Shown here piece after piece: positions 17,564 to 26,025 of a stretch of DNA of 64,000 nt (position 1 is its first letter; each line of letters starts with the position of its first letter). The notes beneath the pieces were generated by a model, which saw nothing but the letters and a program-made list of their open reading frames with translations, searched no databases and had not been told where the DNA came from. Source of the stretch: JAYZDF01 sp036337945 (GTDB taxonomy: Bacteria > Myxococcota > Kuafuiibacteriia > Kuafuiibacteriales > Kuafuiibacteriaceae). Location: assembly GCA_036337945.1 (NCBI GenBank), contig JAYZDF010000035.1, positions 30,050 through 94,049 of the forward strand. The letters are read 5' to 3'. The translations under genes and the position numbers were made by a program.

Positions 17564-19678
17564 ATGCTGAGTTCAGAAGAGGATTTGCCCGTAGTTTTTG
17601 GGAAATATGTTCTGACCCGCCTGATTGCGACAGGTGGGATGGCGGAGATTTTCCTCGCTCACCCCAAGAAAAAGCCGAGTGAGTCGCTCGTGATTAAACG
17701 AATCTTGCCGCATCTCATTGAGAGTAATGAGTTTGTGTCCATGTTTCTTGATGAAGCTCGCATTGCAGCGCAATTGCATCATGAGAATATTGTAGAGATT
17801 TTCGATGTCGGCCGAATTGAAGGGTCTTATTTCATCGCGATGGAATATGTCCACGGCGAAGATATAAGGAGAATTTATAATCAAGCGTTCAAGCTTCAAC
17901 GCTCCCTTCCGCTATCTCACTCGATCAGGGTGATTGCTGAGGCAGCGGTAGGCCTAGGGTTTGCCCACAGGCTGCCAGGTCTAACAGGTAAACCGCTTGG
18001 CGTCGTTCACCGCGACGTTTCTCCGCAGAATATTCTCGTGACCTATGATGGAAGTGTCAAAGTGGTCGATTTCGGCATCGCAAAGGCCGCAACGAAGGTG
18101 AGTGAAACTCGCGCTGGAGTTTTGAAGGGCAAGTACAGCTATATGTCACCCGAACAGGCTCAGGGTGATGGGATCGACCACCGGACCGATATTTTCGCGC
18201 TCGGAATAATTCTTTATGAAACAACCACTGGTACGCGGCTGTTCAAGCGTCATAATGAGCTTGCGACGCTCCAAGCGATTATGCGTTGCGACATCAAGCC
18301 ACCCAGTGAGGTTCTCCAAGGATATCCAGTTGAGCTCGAACAAATCTTGTTGAAAGCCTTAGCGCTAGATGTTCGCGACCGATACATTGATGCAGAAGAC
18401 TTCAGCCGTGATTTATTTCAATTCTTGCGAAATTCAGGCCTGTTTGTAGAAAGAACGGATATTTCACAATTCATGCATGAGCTTTTTGATCTGGATTCTG
18501 TCGAAGCAGACACCAGTCGAGAAAAAGAGTTGCCACATGTCGAAAGTCCGGTTGTGCGAAAAGAAACAACTGTAGAGCGAAATTCAACAGAAACAGCATC
18601 AGCACTTTCTGTCTCGCCATTTCAAGTTCAGCATATCGATGAAACAGAAGCGCTTGAGAGTTCCTCCGTCGCTACAGGAGTTGATACCGGTATTGATCTC
18701 GCGACTGATGATGATTTTGATCGAACAGAGGCTCACGACGAGGAGAAACTTAATCAAATTGTCGAAGCACCTGGTTTCGTAGACAGCCCGCAGTTTATTT
18801 CTGGAGGCGATACCGTTGCTGAATCAAATATCGCTCATAAGCAAATAACACCTGAGAAAACCTTATCGGAGCCAGCACCAGTTGTTGAATCTCCGGCCTA
18901 TAAAGCCGAAAGACAAGCGAAAGATGAGCTAGAAACGATAGCGGTCGTTCGCGCTTATGCGGGCTCGAAATCGTCGAAAAAAGTAACGCAACCAGAAGCT
19001 AAGCGAACTGACAATGGAAACCTAGCACCAAGCCCAATCCGAAACCGTAAAATGCCTCTTTCTCTGTTAATTGGACTCATAAGTGGTATTGTCGGTTTTA
19101 CACTAATAGGTCGGACTCTTTTTTCAGTGTCAGAGGAGCATGCACCGCAAACCGAAAAACTTCGGGCGCGCACAGCTCCTCTTAAGGTACCAAATGTGCC
19201 AGCTCTAAAACCGATTAGCTCCAATAGAACGACAGGGAGTGTTGGCTTCGTGACGATTCGGACCCGCCCCAATGCTGCCATCATGCATTTGGATGCGGTT
19301 TTAGGAACAGCTGATGAAAACGGGAAAGCAGGGCCGTTCGAATTTGAAACAGGCAGAGCTCGCATCCGAGCATCCTATGCTAAATCCGGCTTTGAAAGAA
19401 TAACAACCGTCTATGTAAAGCAGGGTGAAGACCACACCGTGAATATGGCGGCTCGAGAGGCCAAGCTGACTCTAAAGACGAATCCTGGGGCGAGCGTAGA
19501 GTTGAATGGGGCCGCTCTCAATGAATTATCAGGCGCGCTACTGCTAGAGGAAGGCAGCCATCACGTCCTCATCCGGCATACGCAACTCGGAAAAAGTTTC
19601 GAATCCATGGTCCGACTGGACCATGGCGAGCATAAAGTCATCGATATAGACCTTCGTCGCGTCGGCGAAGACCTATAA
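17564..19678 (+). CDS. Membrane-anchored Ser/Thr protein kinase with C-terminal PEGA-type domains
   Basis: 704 residues. Kinase domain at about 14-290: IATGGMAEIF, VIKRI with K45, the VVHRDVSPQN loop (148-156) that is characteristic of myxobacterial kinases, DFGIAKA (169-175) and YSYMSPEQAQ. Residues 300-490 are a Ser/Thr/Glu-rich linker. One membrane span lies at about 496-516 (LSLLIGLISGIVGFTLIGRTLF). Two PEGA-like beta modules follow (GFVTIRTRPNAAIMHLDAV... and AKLTLKTNPGASVELNGAAL...), probably periplasmic. An AGGAG precedes the ATG by a few bases. The last 41 bases overlap the end of the convergent secreted-protein gene. Substrates are unknown; the FHA protein at 24-26 kb is a possible partner in phospho-signalling (inference). 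Confidence 0.93.
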   Translation: MLSSEEDLPVVFGKYVLTRLIATGGMAEIFLAHPKKKPSESLVIKRILPHLIESNEFVSMFLDEARIAAQLHHENIVEIFDVGRIEGSYFIAMEYVHGEDIRRIYNQAFKLQRSLPLSHSIRVIAEAAVGLGFAHRLPGLTGKPLGVVHRDVSPQNILVTYDGSVKVVDFGIAKAATKVSETRAGVLKGKYSYMSPEQAQGDGIDHRTDIFALGIILYETTTGTRLFKRHNELATLQAIMRCDIKPPSEVLQGYPVELEQILLKALALDVRDRYIDAEDFSRDLFQFLRNSGLFVERTDISQFMHELFDLDSVEADTSREKELPHVESPVVRKETTVERNSTETASALSVSPFQVQHIDETEALESSSVATGVDTGIDLATDDDFDRTEAHDEEKLNQIVEAPGFVDSPQFISGGDTVAESNIAHKQITPEKTLSEPAPVVESPAYKAERQAKDELETIAVVRAYAGSKSSKKVTQPEAKRTDNGNLAPSPIRNRKMPLSLLIGLISGIVGFTLIGRTLFSVSEEHAPQTEKLRARTAPLKVPNVPALKPISSNRTTGSVGFVTIRTRPNAAIMHLDAVLGTADENGKAGPFEFETGRARIRASYAKSGFERITTVYVKQGEDHTVNMAAREAKLTLKTNPGASVELNGAALNELSGALLLEEGSHHVLIRHTQLGKSFESMVRLDHGEHKVIDIDLRRVGEDL

Positions 19679-22600
19679 GCATCCCTAAAGTAAGAAGCAG
19701 GATAAAAGACGAGTACTCAGAGGACGACGCTTTCACGGAAGTGCAAGAGCAATCGTTTCTACAATCAGTCGTTCCGTCCGGACAAAGCTGGCCGGTATTG
19801 ATCGTCCCTGTGCAGGCATCAAGACTGCATCGCCGTGCACCTGCGGGACAAATTTCGAGGTCACCACTAGACTCACATAGTGCTGCAACCGGTTCGCCGT
19901 CTGTGCACGAACTCCCCATGCAACATTGAATTCCAATCTCGGAAAGGGGCTGACACATTAGGCCAGAATCTGGAGTGGCAGGTAGACGGCAGGTGAATCC
20001 TACACAAACCAAGCCTTGTGGACAGGGCATAGAATCGCTGCAGGGCACGGTACTATTTGGGTCATTGGGGTCAGATTCTCCAGAATCAATGCGGCCGTTC
20101 TGATTCGCGTCTTCAATACCGTCTTCTAAACCATCACCATCGGTGTCTGCTTTTAGGGGGTCGGTACCGGTTTCATCATCAGCATCAGGTACAAAATTCG
20201 CCGAGCCTGTAGCCGTTCCCACAAGAGGAGTCGTCACCGAGACTTCGGTACCGTCTAATACCTTGTCGTTGTCCGAGTCAGGATCTAGCGCATTGATTAG
20301 CCCATCCTCATCAGTATCTTCTAGAGCCGCAGCCTCAGTGCCATCCCGAACTCCATCATCATCGGAATCTTCGTCGAGAGGATTTGTGCCCGCAGCGACT
20401 TCAGAACCATCGCTGAGACCGTCGCGGTCAGTATCTCCTCGTTGAGGGTCAGTATTGTAAACGACTTCTTCTTCGTCATCCAACCCGTCGGCGTCTGAGT
20501 CAGCAACTGGGGTAACGAGGACAATAACCTTGGAAGCGGCGGACATCTCTTCCCCATCACTTACTACAAGGCTAAACTCTAAAATCTTTGTTCCCGCAAC
20601 GGACGGAGCGGTGAAGCTGGGTGTCGGTGAAGTCGAGTCAGAAAGCGTTACAAGTTCAGCTCCTTGGACAATTGACCATTGATAGCTGAGCACGTCTTGC
20701 GGATCAATATCAGAGGAAGACGTGCCATCAAGCATATAATCTCTTCTCTCGACGACTTCCCCCATGGAGCCCGCCACGGCGACGGGCGCGGAATTGACAA
20801 TCGTTACAGGTGCGGAACTCACGGTCTGTCCGAAATCAGTGCCGTCACTTGGTGTCACCTGAAACACCCAGGTTTGTCCCTTTACAACTGCGGACGCTGG
20901 AATCTCGGTTTCATCATCATACATGTTTTCGCGGCTTCCATTGAGTAGCCACGCCGTTGTGGTTCCCATTTCTGCGTCATTGTCGGAGTCCACAAATCGA
21001 TACAATCCGCCAAGGCGTGTGTTTGTCCGAACATCTACATCTGGAAAAATCTGAACGTTGACCGCGGAAGGTGCCGTATTGAGGACGACCACCTCGTTAG
21101 AAAAAACAAAAGAGCCATAGTCAGTGCCGTCAAATGGTCGCATCTGCGCGCGCCAAATCTCACCTCTTGACGTGGCTCCAGATGGAACGGTCGGCATATT
21201 TGAATAAGCGGGCTGTATTGCAGAGTTTTTCGTCCACTGAATCTGTGCGGGTCCTTCGGGGTCATTGTTAATATCGAAATAGGTATATAAAAGCTGTAGC
21301 TCTTGGTCTGAACGGGGCTGGGCGGGTTCAACCCGTACGTCAGACACCTCAGGCACTACATTATCAAACACAACAGTTGCAGAACCTGTCGCGTTGCCCT
21401 CTACAGAAGTAACTGTGATGTCGACTGAACCTTGAGTCGTCGTGCTCAAACCAAAAGACACCTGTCCGTTTCCCGCGGGCACTTGTAACCCAGGTAGCGA
21501 TGTATCAGCGTCTGCCACGGTAACGTTCACGTTCCGAGAGAGGGTGACCGTGTATAGTGTACCATCTACGACCGGAAATCCGGAAGGACCACTCGCTTGT
21601 CCAAAATAAACCTGTGCAATACTGGTACCGTCTGCAGGAACCTGCAGAGTCCCCGTAGCAGCCATCGTTCCCGAGGGGTCTTCATCACGAATAATTCGAT
21701 ATACGATTCGCGTTGGGCTTGGGATCGCTCTGACGGCGACCGCCAGATAGTCATTTCCTGGCCCCTTAAAGAGTTTCTGCTCAATCATGTTCGATGAAAG
21801 TTGAAAAACAGGAAAATCTCCTGGTGCTTTCTTCGCTCCCACTGAGTTGTAAAGAGCGGCATAAGTGAGACCGTATGTCCCCGACCTAAAATCTTCCCAA
21901 ATCACAGCAGCACCGTCAGAGTTTCCAGCAACGTGTGGAAAAATCTGGTTTCTTGTTTCTGCCGAAATTGGCGTGTAGCCGCCTCCCACCGAGGTCAAGG
22001 TTGTCGCGTCGAATCGAGCACCCCATACGTCTAGGTCGACGATGGTTGAAGTACCGGTAAATATTCTCTGGTCCTGCCAAGTCGCAAATATTTCTCCCAT
22101 ACCAAACCGACTTAGCTCCACTGATGACTGACGTAGGTTTCGTGAGACCAATGCACTACCACTCGACATCATGACCGGACCGAGTTCAGGGAGCGTTCTT
22201 ACAAAAATATCTGAACCTAAAGTGCCGGTGCCATTATTTCGATCGTCTTCCCAAGCAAGAACGTAATTCGAATCTAAAGCGAGCAACCGCGGGCTGAGCT
22301 CCCCACTTTGCCCCCCGTCGCTGACAAGCTCAATAGGAGAGGAATCGATAATCGCGCCCGTTGGGTAGATGCGAACGCCGCGGGCCGCGAGACCACCACC
22401 GACGACACTTGCTTGGTACGAAACCATACAGGTTTGAGTCGTACAAGCAATTCGAGGATTGGATTCAGAGTCATCGCCACTTGTGAGTTGAATACCGCCC
22501 GGTTCGGGGAAAGTTCCGGCCCCGTTAGGAAAAAATCGAGAAACATAAACATCATTGAAAGTATCTCGAGGATCTACACAGGAGAGCATAAAGGTCATCG

Positions 22601-22919
22601 TGGCAGCGTTATAAAAGATGCTCGGCTGGCCCTGACTACCTGGCTGCGGCGGAGATAGAACAGGCAGACCATTCGCATCAAGGATCGAACCGTCCGCATC
22701 GAGGCGAGTAAGATAGATCTCCTGACCGTTGGCGGGAGAACGACCATCCTCCCAGATAAGGACGTAGCGCGTTCCATCCCAAGCTCCGTCCGGCCTGCGT
22801 TGAGAAGCTGTGGGTGGGCTCGCGGTGAGTTCTGTGATCGGTCCGACTGTCGTCGCTTCAGCAGTACTAAGTGTAAACACTAGCGAAAACGCGGTGATTA
22901 AGCGTAAAAAGGCCAACAT
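19638..22919 (-). CDS. Large secreted surface protein with TSP3 repeats and C-terminal anchor
   Basis: About 1093 residues from the ATG at 22919, chosen because it gives a clean signal peptide (MLAFLRLITAFSLVFTLSTAEA) with AGGA nine bases upstream; the frame is open to 23084 without protein-like sequence. The N-terminal 400 residues carry repeated WEDxR-type blades (LIWEDGRS, LAWEDDRN, ATWQDQRI, VIWEDFRS) typical of beta-propeller surface proteins. Several Ig/PKD-like domains follow (one with SSDIDPQDVLSYQWSIV). At about 800-940 there are thrombospondin type 3 calcium-binding repeats (DSDADGLDDEEE, DTDRDGLSDGSE, DSDDDGVRDGTE). A Cys-rich region comes next, and the tail is CSCTS-linker-hydrophobic (FILLLTLGMLIGL)-RRR, resembling a MYXO-CTERM or GlyGly-CTERM sorting signal. 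Its 3' end overlaps the kinase gene. Confidence 0.88.
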   Translation of the reverse strand: MLAFLRLITAFSLVFTLSTAEATTVGPITELTASPPTASQRRPDGAWDGTRYVLIWEDGRSPANGQEIYLTRLDADGSILDANGLPVLSPPQPGSQGQPSIFYNAATMTFMLSCVDPRDTFNDVYVSRFFPNGAGTFPEPGGIQLTSGDDSESNPRIACTTQTCMVSYQASVVGGGLAARGVRIYPTGAIIDSSPIELVSDGGQSGELSPRLLALDSNYVLAWEDDRNNGTGTLGSDIFVRTLPELGPVMMSSGSALVSRNLRQSSVELSRFGMGEIFATWQDQRIFTGTSTIVDLDVWGARFDATTLTSVGGGYTPISAETRNQIFPHVAGNSDGAAVIWEDFRSGTYGLTYAALYNSVGAKKAPGDFPVFQLSSNMIEQKLFKGPGNDYLAVAVRAIPSPTRIVYRIIRDEDPSGTMAATGTLQVPADGTSIAQVYFGQASGPSGFPVVDGTLYTVTLSRNVNVTVADADTSLPGLQVPAGNGQVSFGLSTTTQGSVDITVTSVEGNATGSATVVFDNVVPEVSDVRVEPAQPRSDQELQLLYTYFDINNDPEGPAQIQWTKNSAIQPAYSNMPTVPSGATSRGEIWRAQMRPFDGTDYGSFVFSNEVVVLNTAPSAVNVQIFPDVDVRTNTRLGGLYRFVDSDNDAEMGTTTAWLLNGSRENMYDDETEIPASAVVKGQTWVFQVTPSDGTDFGQTVSSAPVTIVNSAPVAVAGSMGEVVERRDYMLDGTSSSDIDPQDVLSYQWSIVQGAELVTLSDSTSPTPSFTAPSVAGTKILEFSLVVSDGEEMSAASKVIVLVTPVADSDADGLDDEEEVVYNTDPQRGDTDRDGLSDGSEVAAGTNPLDEDSDDDGVRDGTEAAALEDTDEDGLINALDPDSDNDKVLDGTEVSVTTPLVGTATGSANFVPDADDETGTDPLKADTDGDGLEDGIEDANQNGRIDSGESDPNDPNSTVPCSDSMPCPQGLVCVGFTCRLPATPDSGLMCQPLSEIGIQCCMGSSCTDGEPVAALCESSGDLEICPAGARRCSLDACTGTINTGQLCPDGTTDCRNDCSCTSVKASSSEYSSFILLLTLGMLIGLRRRDEGLYR

Positions 22920-22994
22920 CAAAGGTATCCTAACACTTTTTGGCGTCGTAGATCCTCGGTTGACGAGCGGGTTCAAACCCGCGAACCTTGAGAG

Positions 22995-24026
22995 GTGATA
23001 TCCGCAATTACCGCTGGGATAATTTCTCTCAGTCTCACCATCGGGCAAATTCAAGAGACACCGGACCGTCTCGTCTCTGGTCACGGGATTGAATTCGTAA
23101 ATGACGGGCGTGTCTTTCTTCTATTCGCTGGCTTGAACGGCCTAGGTTACTCGAAAGAGACCCTAAGGCAAGGGCCGCCACTCGAGGCCCCCGTATTTCA
23201 TCCGCTTCGCCAGTTCACACGCAATGCGATACGGCCACTCGTGGGCAAAGGTGACTTGAAGGCGCTGAAGAAGCTTTTCGACGAGCAAGGACGCTCCATC
23301 GATAGTTATCTGCAATTGGTACTTGCCTACGACCGAAGTCTAAGTAGTGGTCGCCCGGACGCCGCCGGCGAAGATTTGAAAGCGATCGCTTCGACGGCTC
23401 AAGCATTACAGAAATTGGGAGGCAACAAGGCCCTCACTAAGCTATTCGATGATTTGGCTGCGAAGCAGCGACTGCACGCAAAAGAACTAATGACTCAGCT
23501 CGAAACAGATTTTGAGGCAATGAAAAAATACCTTGGCTCGAAAGACCTTCGGGCTCCTCTTACGCTCACCGTCATTCCAAATCCGCTAGATGCCCATAAC
23601 GTTGTCCGCAACATTAAAGTCGGGGACCAACATTTTATTGTCGTTGGACCAGGAAAAGATGCAGCACGAGTGGAAATACTCAGACAATCCGTAAAACCGG
23701 TAGTGGCCGACTTAGTAGAAAAAAACTGGCCTAAAGCCCGACGACTCGCGCAAAGCTGGCGGGGCCTAAAAGTCTCAAAACGCATTACAGAACGTTTCGC
23801 TGATGGGCAGGCGTATCTCATTGATACACTGACTCGAGCGCTCGTTTACAAGGCGGGAATTCACTCCTCAGGCGAAAAAGGTGGGGATGATGAAGACTTC
23901 ATTGATAAAGAATCGAACCAAGGTTTCCGTTGGACTCGGGCTTGTATCAAAGCACTCTCAAAACGTAAGCCTTCCTCGGATATCGCGAGCGACTTCCCAA
24001 AGCTCATCAAAACAATCTCGCCCTAA
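22995..24026 (+). CDS. Exported protein of unknown function
   Basis: 343 residues from a GTG at 22995, preceded closely by GAGAG. The N-terminus (MISAITAGIISLSLTIGQIQ) is hydrophobic and could be a signal peptide. The body is largely helical with many charged residues (LKKLFDEQGRSIDSYLQLVLAYDRSL, LKAIASTAQALQKLGGNKAL) and a central strand pair (LRAPLTLTVIPNPLDAHN, GDQHFIVVGPGKDAARVEIL). A Met-free N-terminus makes the start uncertain. I do not recognise a family. It is divergent from the big secreted protein, with 75 bases between starts, and is followed 6 bases later by the small gene at 24033. Confidence 0.6.
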   Translation: MISAITAGIISLSLTIGQIQETPDRLVSGHGIEFVNDGRVFLLFAGLNGLGYSKETLRQGPPLEAPVFHPLRQFTRNAIRPLVGKGDLKALKKLFDEQGRSIDSYLQLVLAYDRSLSSGRPDAAGEDLKAIASTAQALQKLGGNKALTKLFDDLAAKQRLHAKELMTQLETDFEAMKKYLGSKDLRAPLTLTVIPNPLDAHNVVRNIKVGDQHFIVVGPGKDAARVEILRQSVKPVVADLVEKNWPKARRLAQSWRGLKVSKRITERFADGQAYLIDTLTRALVYKAGIHSSGEKGGDDEDFIDKESNQGFRWTRACIKALSKRKPSSDIASDFPKLIKTISP

Positions 24027-24032
24027 TTTATC

Positions 24033-24434
24033 ATGCTGAACAAGCACGTTGAACCACCTGATCCACTGGTACTTATCGCTCTCCTAGAGGACCGGCATGA
24101 TGTCCCAAATGGAACAGCGATTGATATAGAAGCGAAAACGGATGAAAAAAACCGTTTCGAGCTAAAGCTCGTGATTATTCGAGACGAAGAAAAATTTAGA
24201 CCTCGCGAATGCTACACGATCAATATTGGGTATATGACTGCACATTCCGCCTGGGACAAGTTAATCGATGCATTAGATGCGTTGTTCGGTATGCTCGTTG
24301 AGTCTGATTTTGACCATCGTTCAATCCCTGTTGGAGCGGATGTAGAACACCAGGGAACCAAGTTTGATGTCGGTGTAAAATATGAAAGGCCTGACTTAGA
24401 AGCCGCTGCTGACAGGATGCTGAACAGTAATTAG
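24033..24434 (+). CDS. Small conserved-looking protein of unknown function
   Basis: 133 residues, acidic and soluble, no signal peptide. It shows a mixed alpha/beta pattern: DPLVLIALLEDRHDV, FELKLVIIRDEEKF, CYTINIGYMTAHSAWDKLIDALDALFGMLVES, then TKFDVGVKYERPDLEAAADRML. The length and gene-like codon use support a real gene, but no family is recognised. It begins 6 bases after the exported protein gene and ends 3 bases before the convergent FHA gene. It is probably co-transcribed with the exported protein gene. Confidence 0.6.
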   Translation: MLNKHVEPPDPLVLIALLEDRHDVPNGTAIDIEAKTDEKNRFELKLVIIRDEEKFRPRECYTINIGYMTAHSAWDKLIDALDALFGMLVESDFDHRSIPVGADVEHQGTKFDVGVKYERPDLEAAADRMLNSN

Positions 24435-24437
24435 TAA

Positions 24438-25994
24438 TTAGGCTCTTACGATTTCTATTTCTGTCTCGTCGATTTGGACAGTATCGCCAATTTTAAGAAA
24501 TGCCTGAAGTTTCGGCAGACCGTTTACACGAGCGGCGGAAGAGGAGCCAAGTCGGACGAGCAACAATGAATCTCTGACTACGACTAGCAGACTGTGTCTG
24601 CCTGCCACGTAGCGTCCTCTTAGGCGTATGTCTGCGTCTTTATCGGTACCCATAATGGTGACTGAACCACGCAAGGGTCCGGAAAATATGACTTCTTCAC
24701 CGTGAGTAACGACAACTCCAAACTGCTGAAGATCGCGAGCTTTCGTCGAGCGCATTTTCATATTCTTATTGAGCTCTTGCTTGTCGATCATCATCGTACT
24801 TAGGACCTGCGAAATAGACGAATTTCCTCTTGGAACTAGATCATTGCTCAAGTCCTCTTCGAGTTCATCGAATTGTTCTTCGAGGCCAGAGTGCAGCGCA
24901 GATGCATCCCGTTGATTGTACCAGTTATCAAGCTCACGAACGGCAGGGGAGGAGTCCGAGGACTTTCTCTTTGTAGGCGATTTACGGCGAGGCACGTCCG
25001 TCGGTTGAACCTCCTCACGACGTTTACGGCCTCGTGCTGCATTCGGTCGTTCAATAATCGGCTCTCCCATCGAAATATCTTGGTCTCGAGTGGCTTTTTT
25101 CGCACGACCACCGATCCGCCTCTTGAGTGCGACGGGTGGGGCAGGTGTGTCATCTTCTTCCTCGTAATCTACAGGCTCTACAGACGGCTCATAATCCGAA
25201 TATCCGAAGTCTTGACTGTAAGCTGGCGGCATCTCGGTCTCGCCACCCGCAATCTCTGAAGACATCATAGGAGAGGGGTAGTCTTCACTGGCTGGTCGCT
25301 CATCTACATCAGCTCCTTCGTAGTCTCCTTCATCAAGTAAAAACATGACTGCGTATTCAGCGAAATTGAGAATATCTCGGTTTTCAATTTCATGATCGCC
25401 CCTGATGCGTCTTCGATTGACGAAGGTACCATTCTGACTGCCAAGATCACGGACGACATATCTACCATCGCTTTGGCACTCAATTTCGCAGTGTCTTCGC
25501 GAAAGGCGACGTTCGGGAATTTGAATATCGCATTCTTTCGCTCGTCCGATTTGGCACAGAGAGCCCTTCAGAGGAAATCTCTGCAACTCAACTTCATTGA
25601 ATGTAAGAACGAGAAATGGACCGACGGCTTGTTCCTGTTCTTCAGTGAGTCTTTGAGTTTCAGAGGCATCTCTCGACGATGATGTGTGTGGCTGATCGGA
25701 GGACTCGAGATGAAACGCGAATTTGTAGGTGCCTAAGGAGATTGTTTCATTGTCTTCTAACCGCTTCGCGCCTTTGACACGCTCGTTTCCGGAGTAAACT
25801 CCATTTTGGCTTCCGAGGTCGACGATTTCGTACCCACCATCTACGAATTCAACTTGAGCATGACGACGAGACAACGCGAGGTTATTAATTACAATATCGT
25901 TATCTTGTGCGCGCCCGATCGTTACGATCGCATCTTTATGAAGCGCGAATTTGCGAACTTCTCGGTCGTCCAGCATTAAACTTAGATACGCCAC
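24438..25994 (-). CDS. Triple FHA-domain protein
   Basis: 518 residues with a GTG start (an ATG six codons later at 25976 is possible). FHA domains bind phosphothreonine. The first (ITIGRAQDNDIV, LSRRHAQVE, DLGSQNGVY) and second (CQIGRAKECDIQI, LSRRHCEIE, DLGSQNGTFVN) have the conserved GR, SxxH and NG residues and should be able to bind. A disordered, basic/acidic linker of about 170 residues follows, then a third FHA-like fold (VTIMGTDKDADIRL, VAGRHSLLV, AARVNGL) in which the GR turn is GT and SRRH is AGRH, so phospho-binding may be lost. With three kinases in this window it is a likely reader of their phosphorylation. It sits 31 bases after the outer-membrane protein gene. Confidence 0.9.
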   Translation of the reverse strand: MAYLSLMLDDREVRKFALHKDAIVTIGRAQDNDIVINNLALSRRHAQVEFVDGGYEIVDLGSQNGVYSGNERVKGAKRLEDNETISLGTYKFAFHLESSDQPHTSSSRDASETQRLTEEQEQAVGPFLVLTFNEVELQRFPLKGSLCQIGRAKECDIQIPERRLSRRHCEIECQSDGRYVVRDLGSQNGTFVNRRRIRGDHEIENRDILNFAEYAVMFLLDEGDYEGADVDERPASEDYPSPMMSSEIAGGETEMPPAYSQDFGYSDYEPSVEPVDYEEEDDTPAPPVALKRRIGGRAKKATRDQDISMGEPIIERPNAARGRKRREEVQPTDVPRRKSPTKRKSSDSSPAVRELDNWYNQRDASALHSGLEEQFDELEEDLSNDLVPRGNSSISQVLSTMMIDKQELNKNMKMRSTKARDLQQFGVVVTHGEEVIFSGPLRGSVTIMGTDKDADIRLRGRYVAGRHSLLVVVRDSLLLVRLGSSSAARVNGLPKLQAFLKIGDTVQIDETEIEIVRA

Positions 25995-26025
25995 GAATAC
26001 CTAGATCGTAGCACATTTGAGCTCA

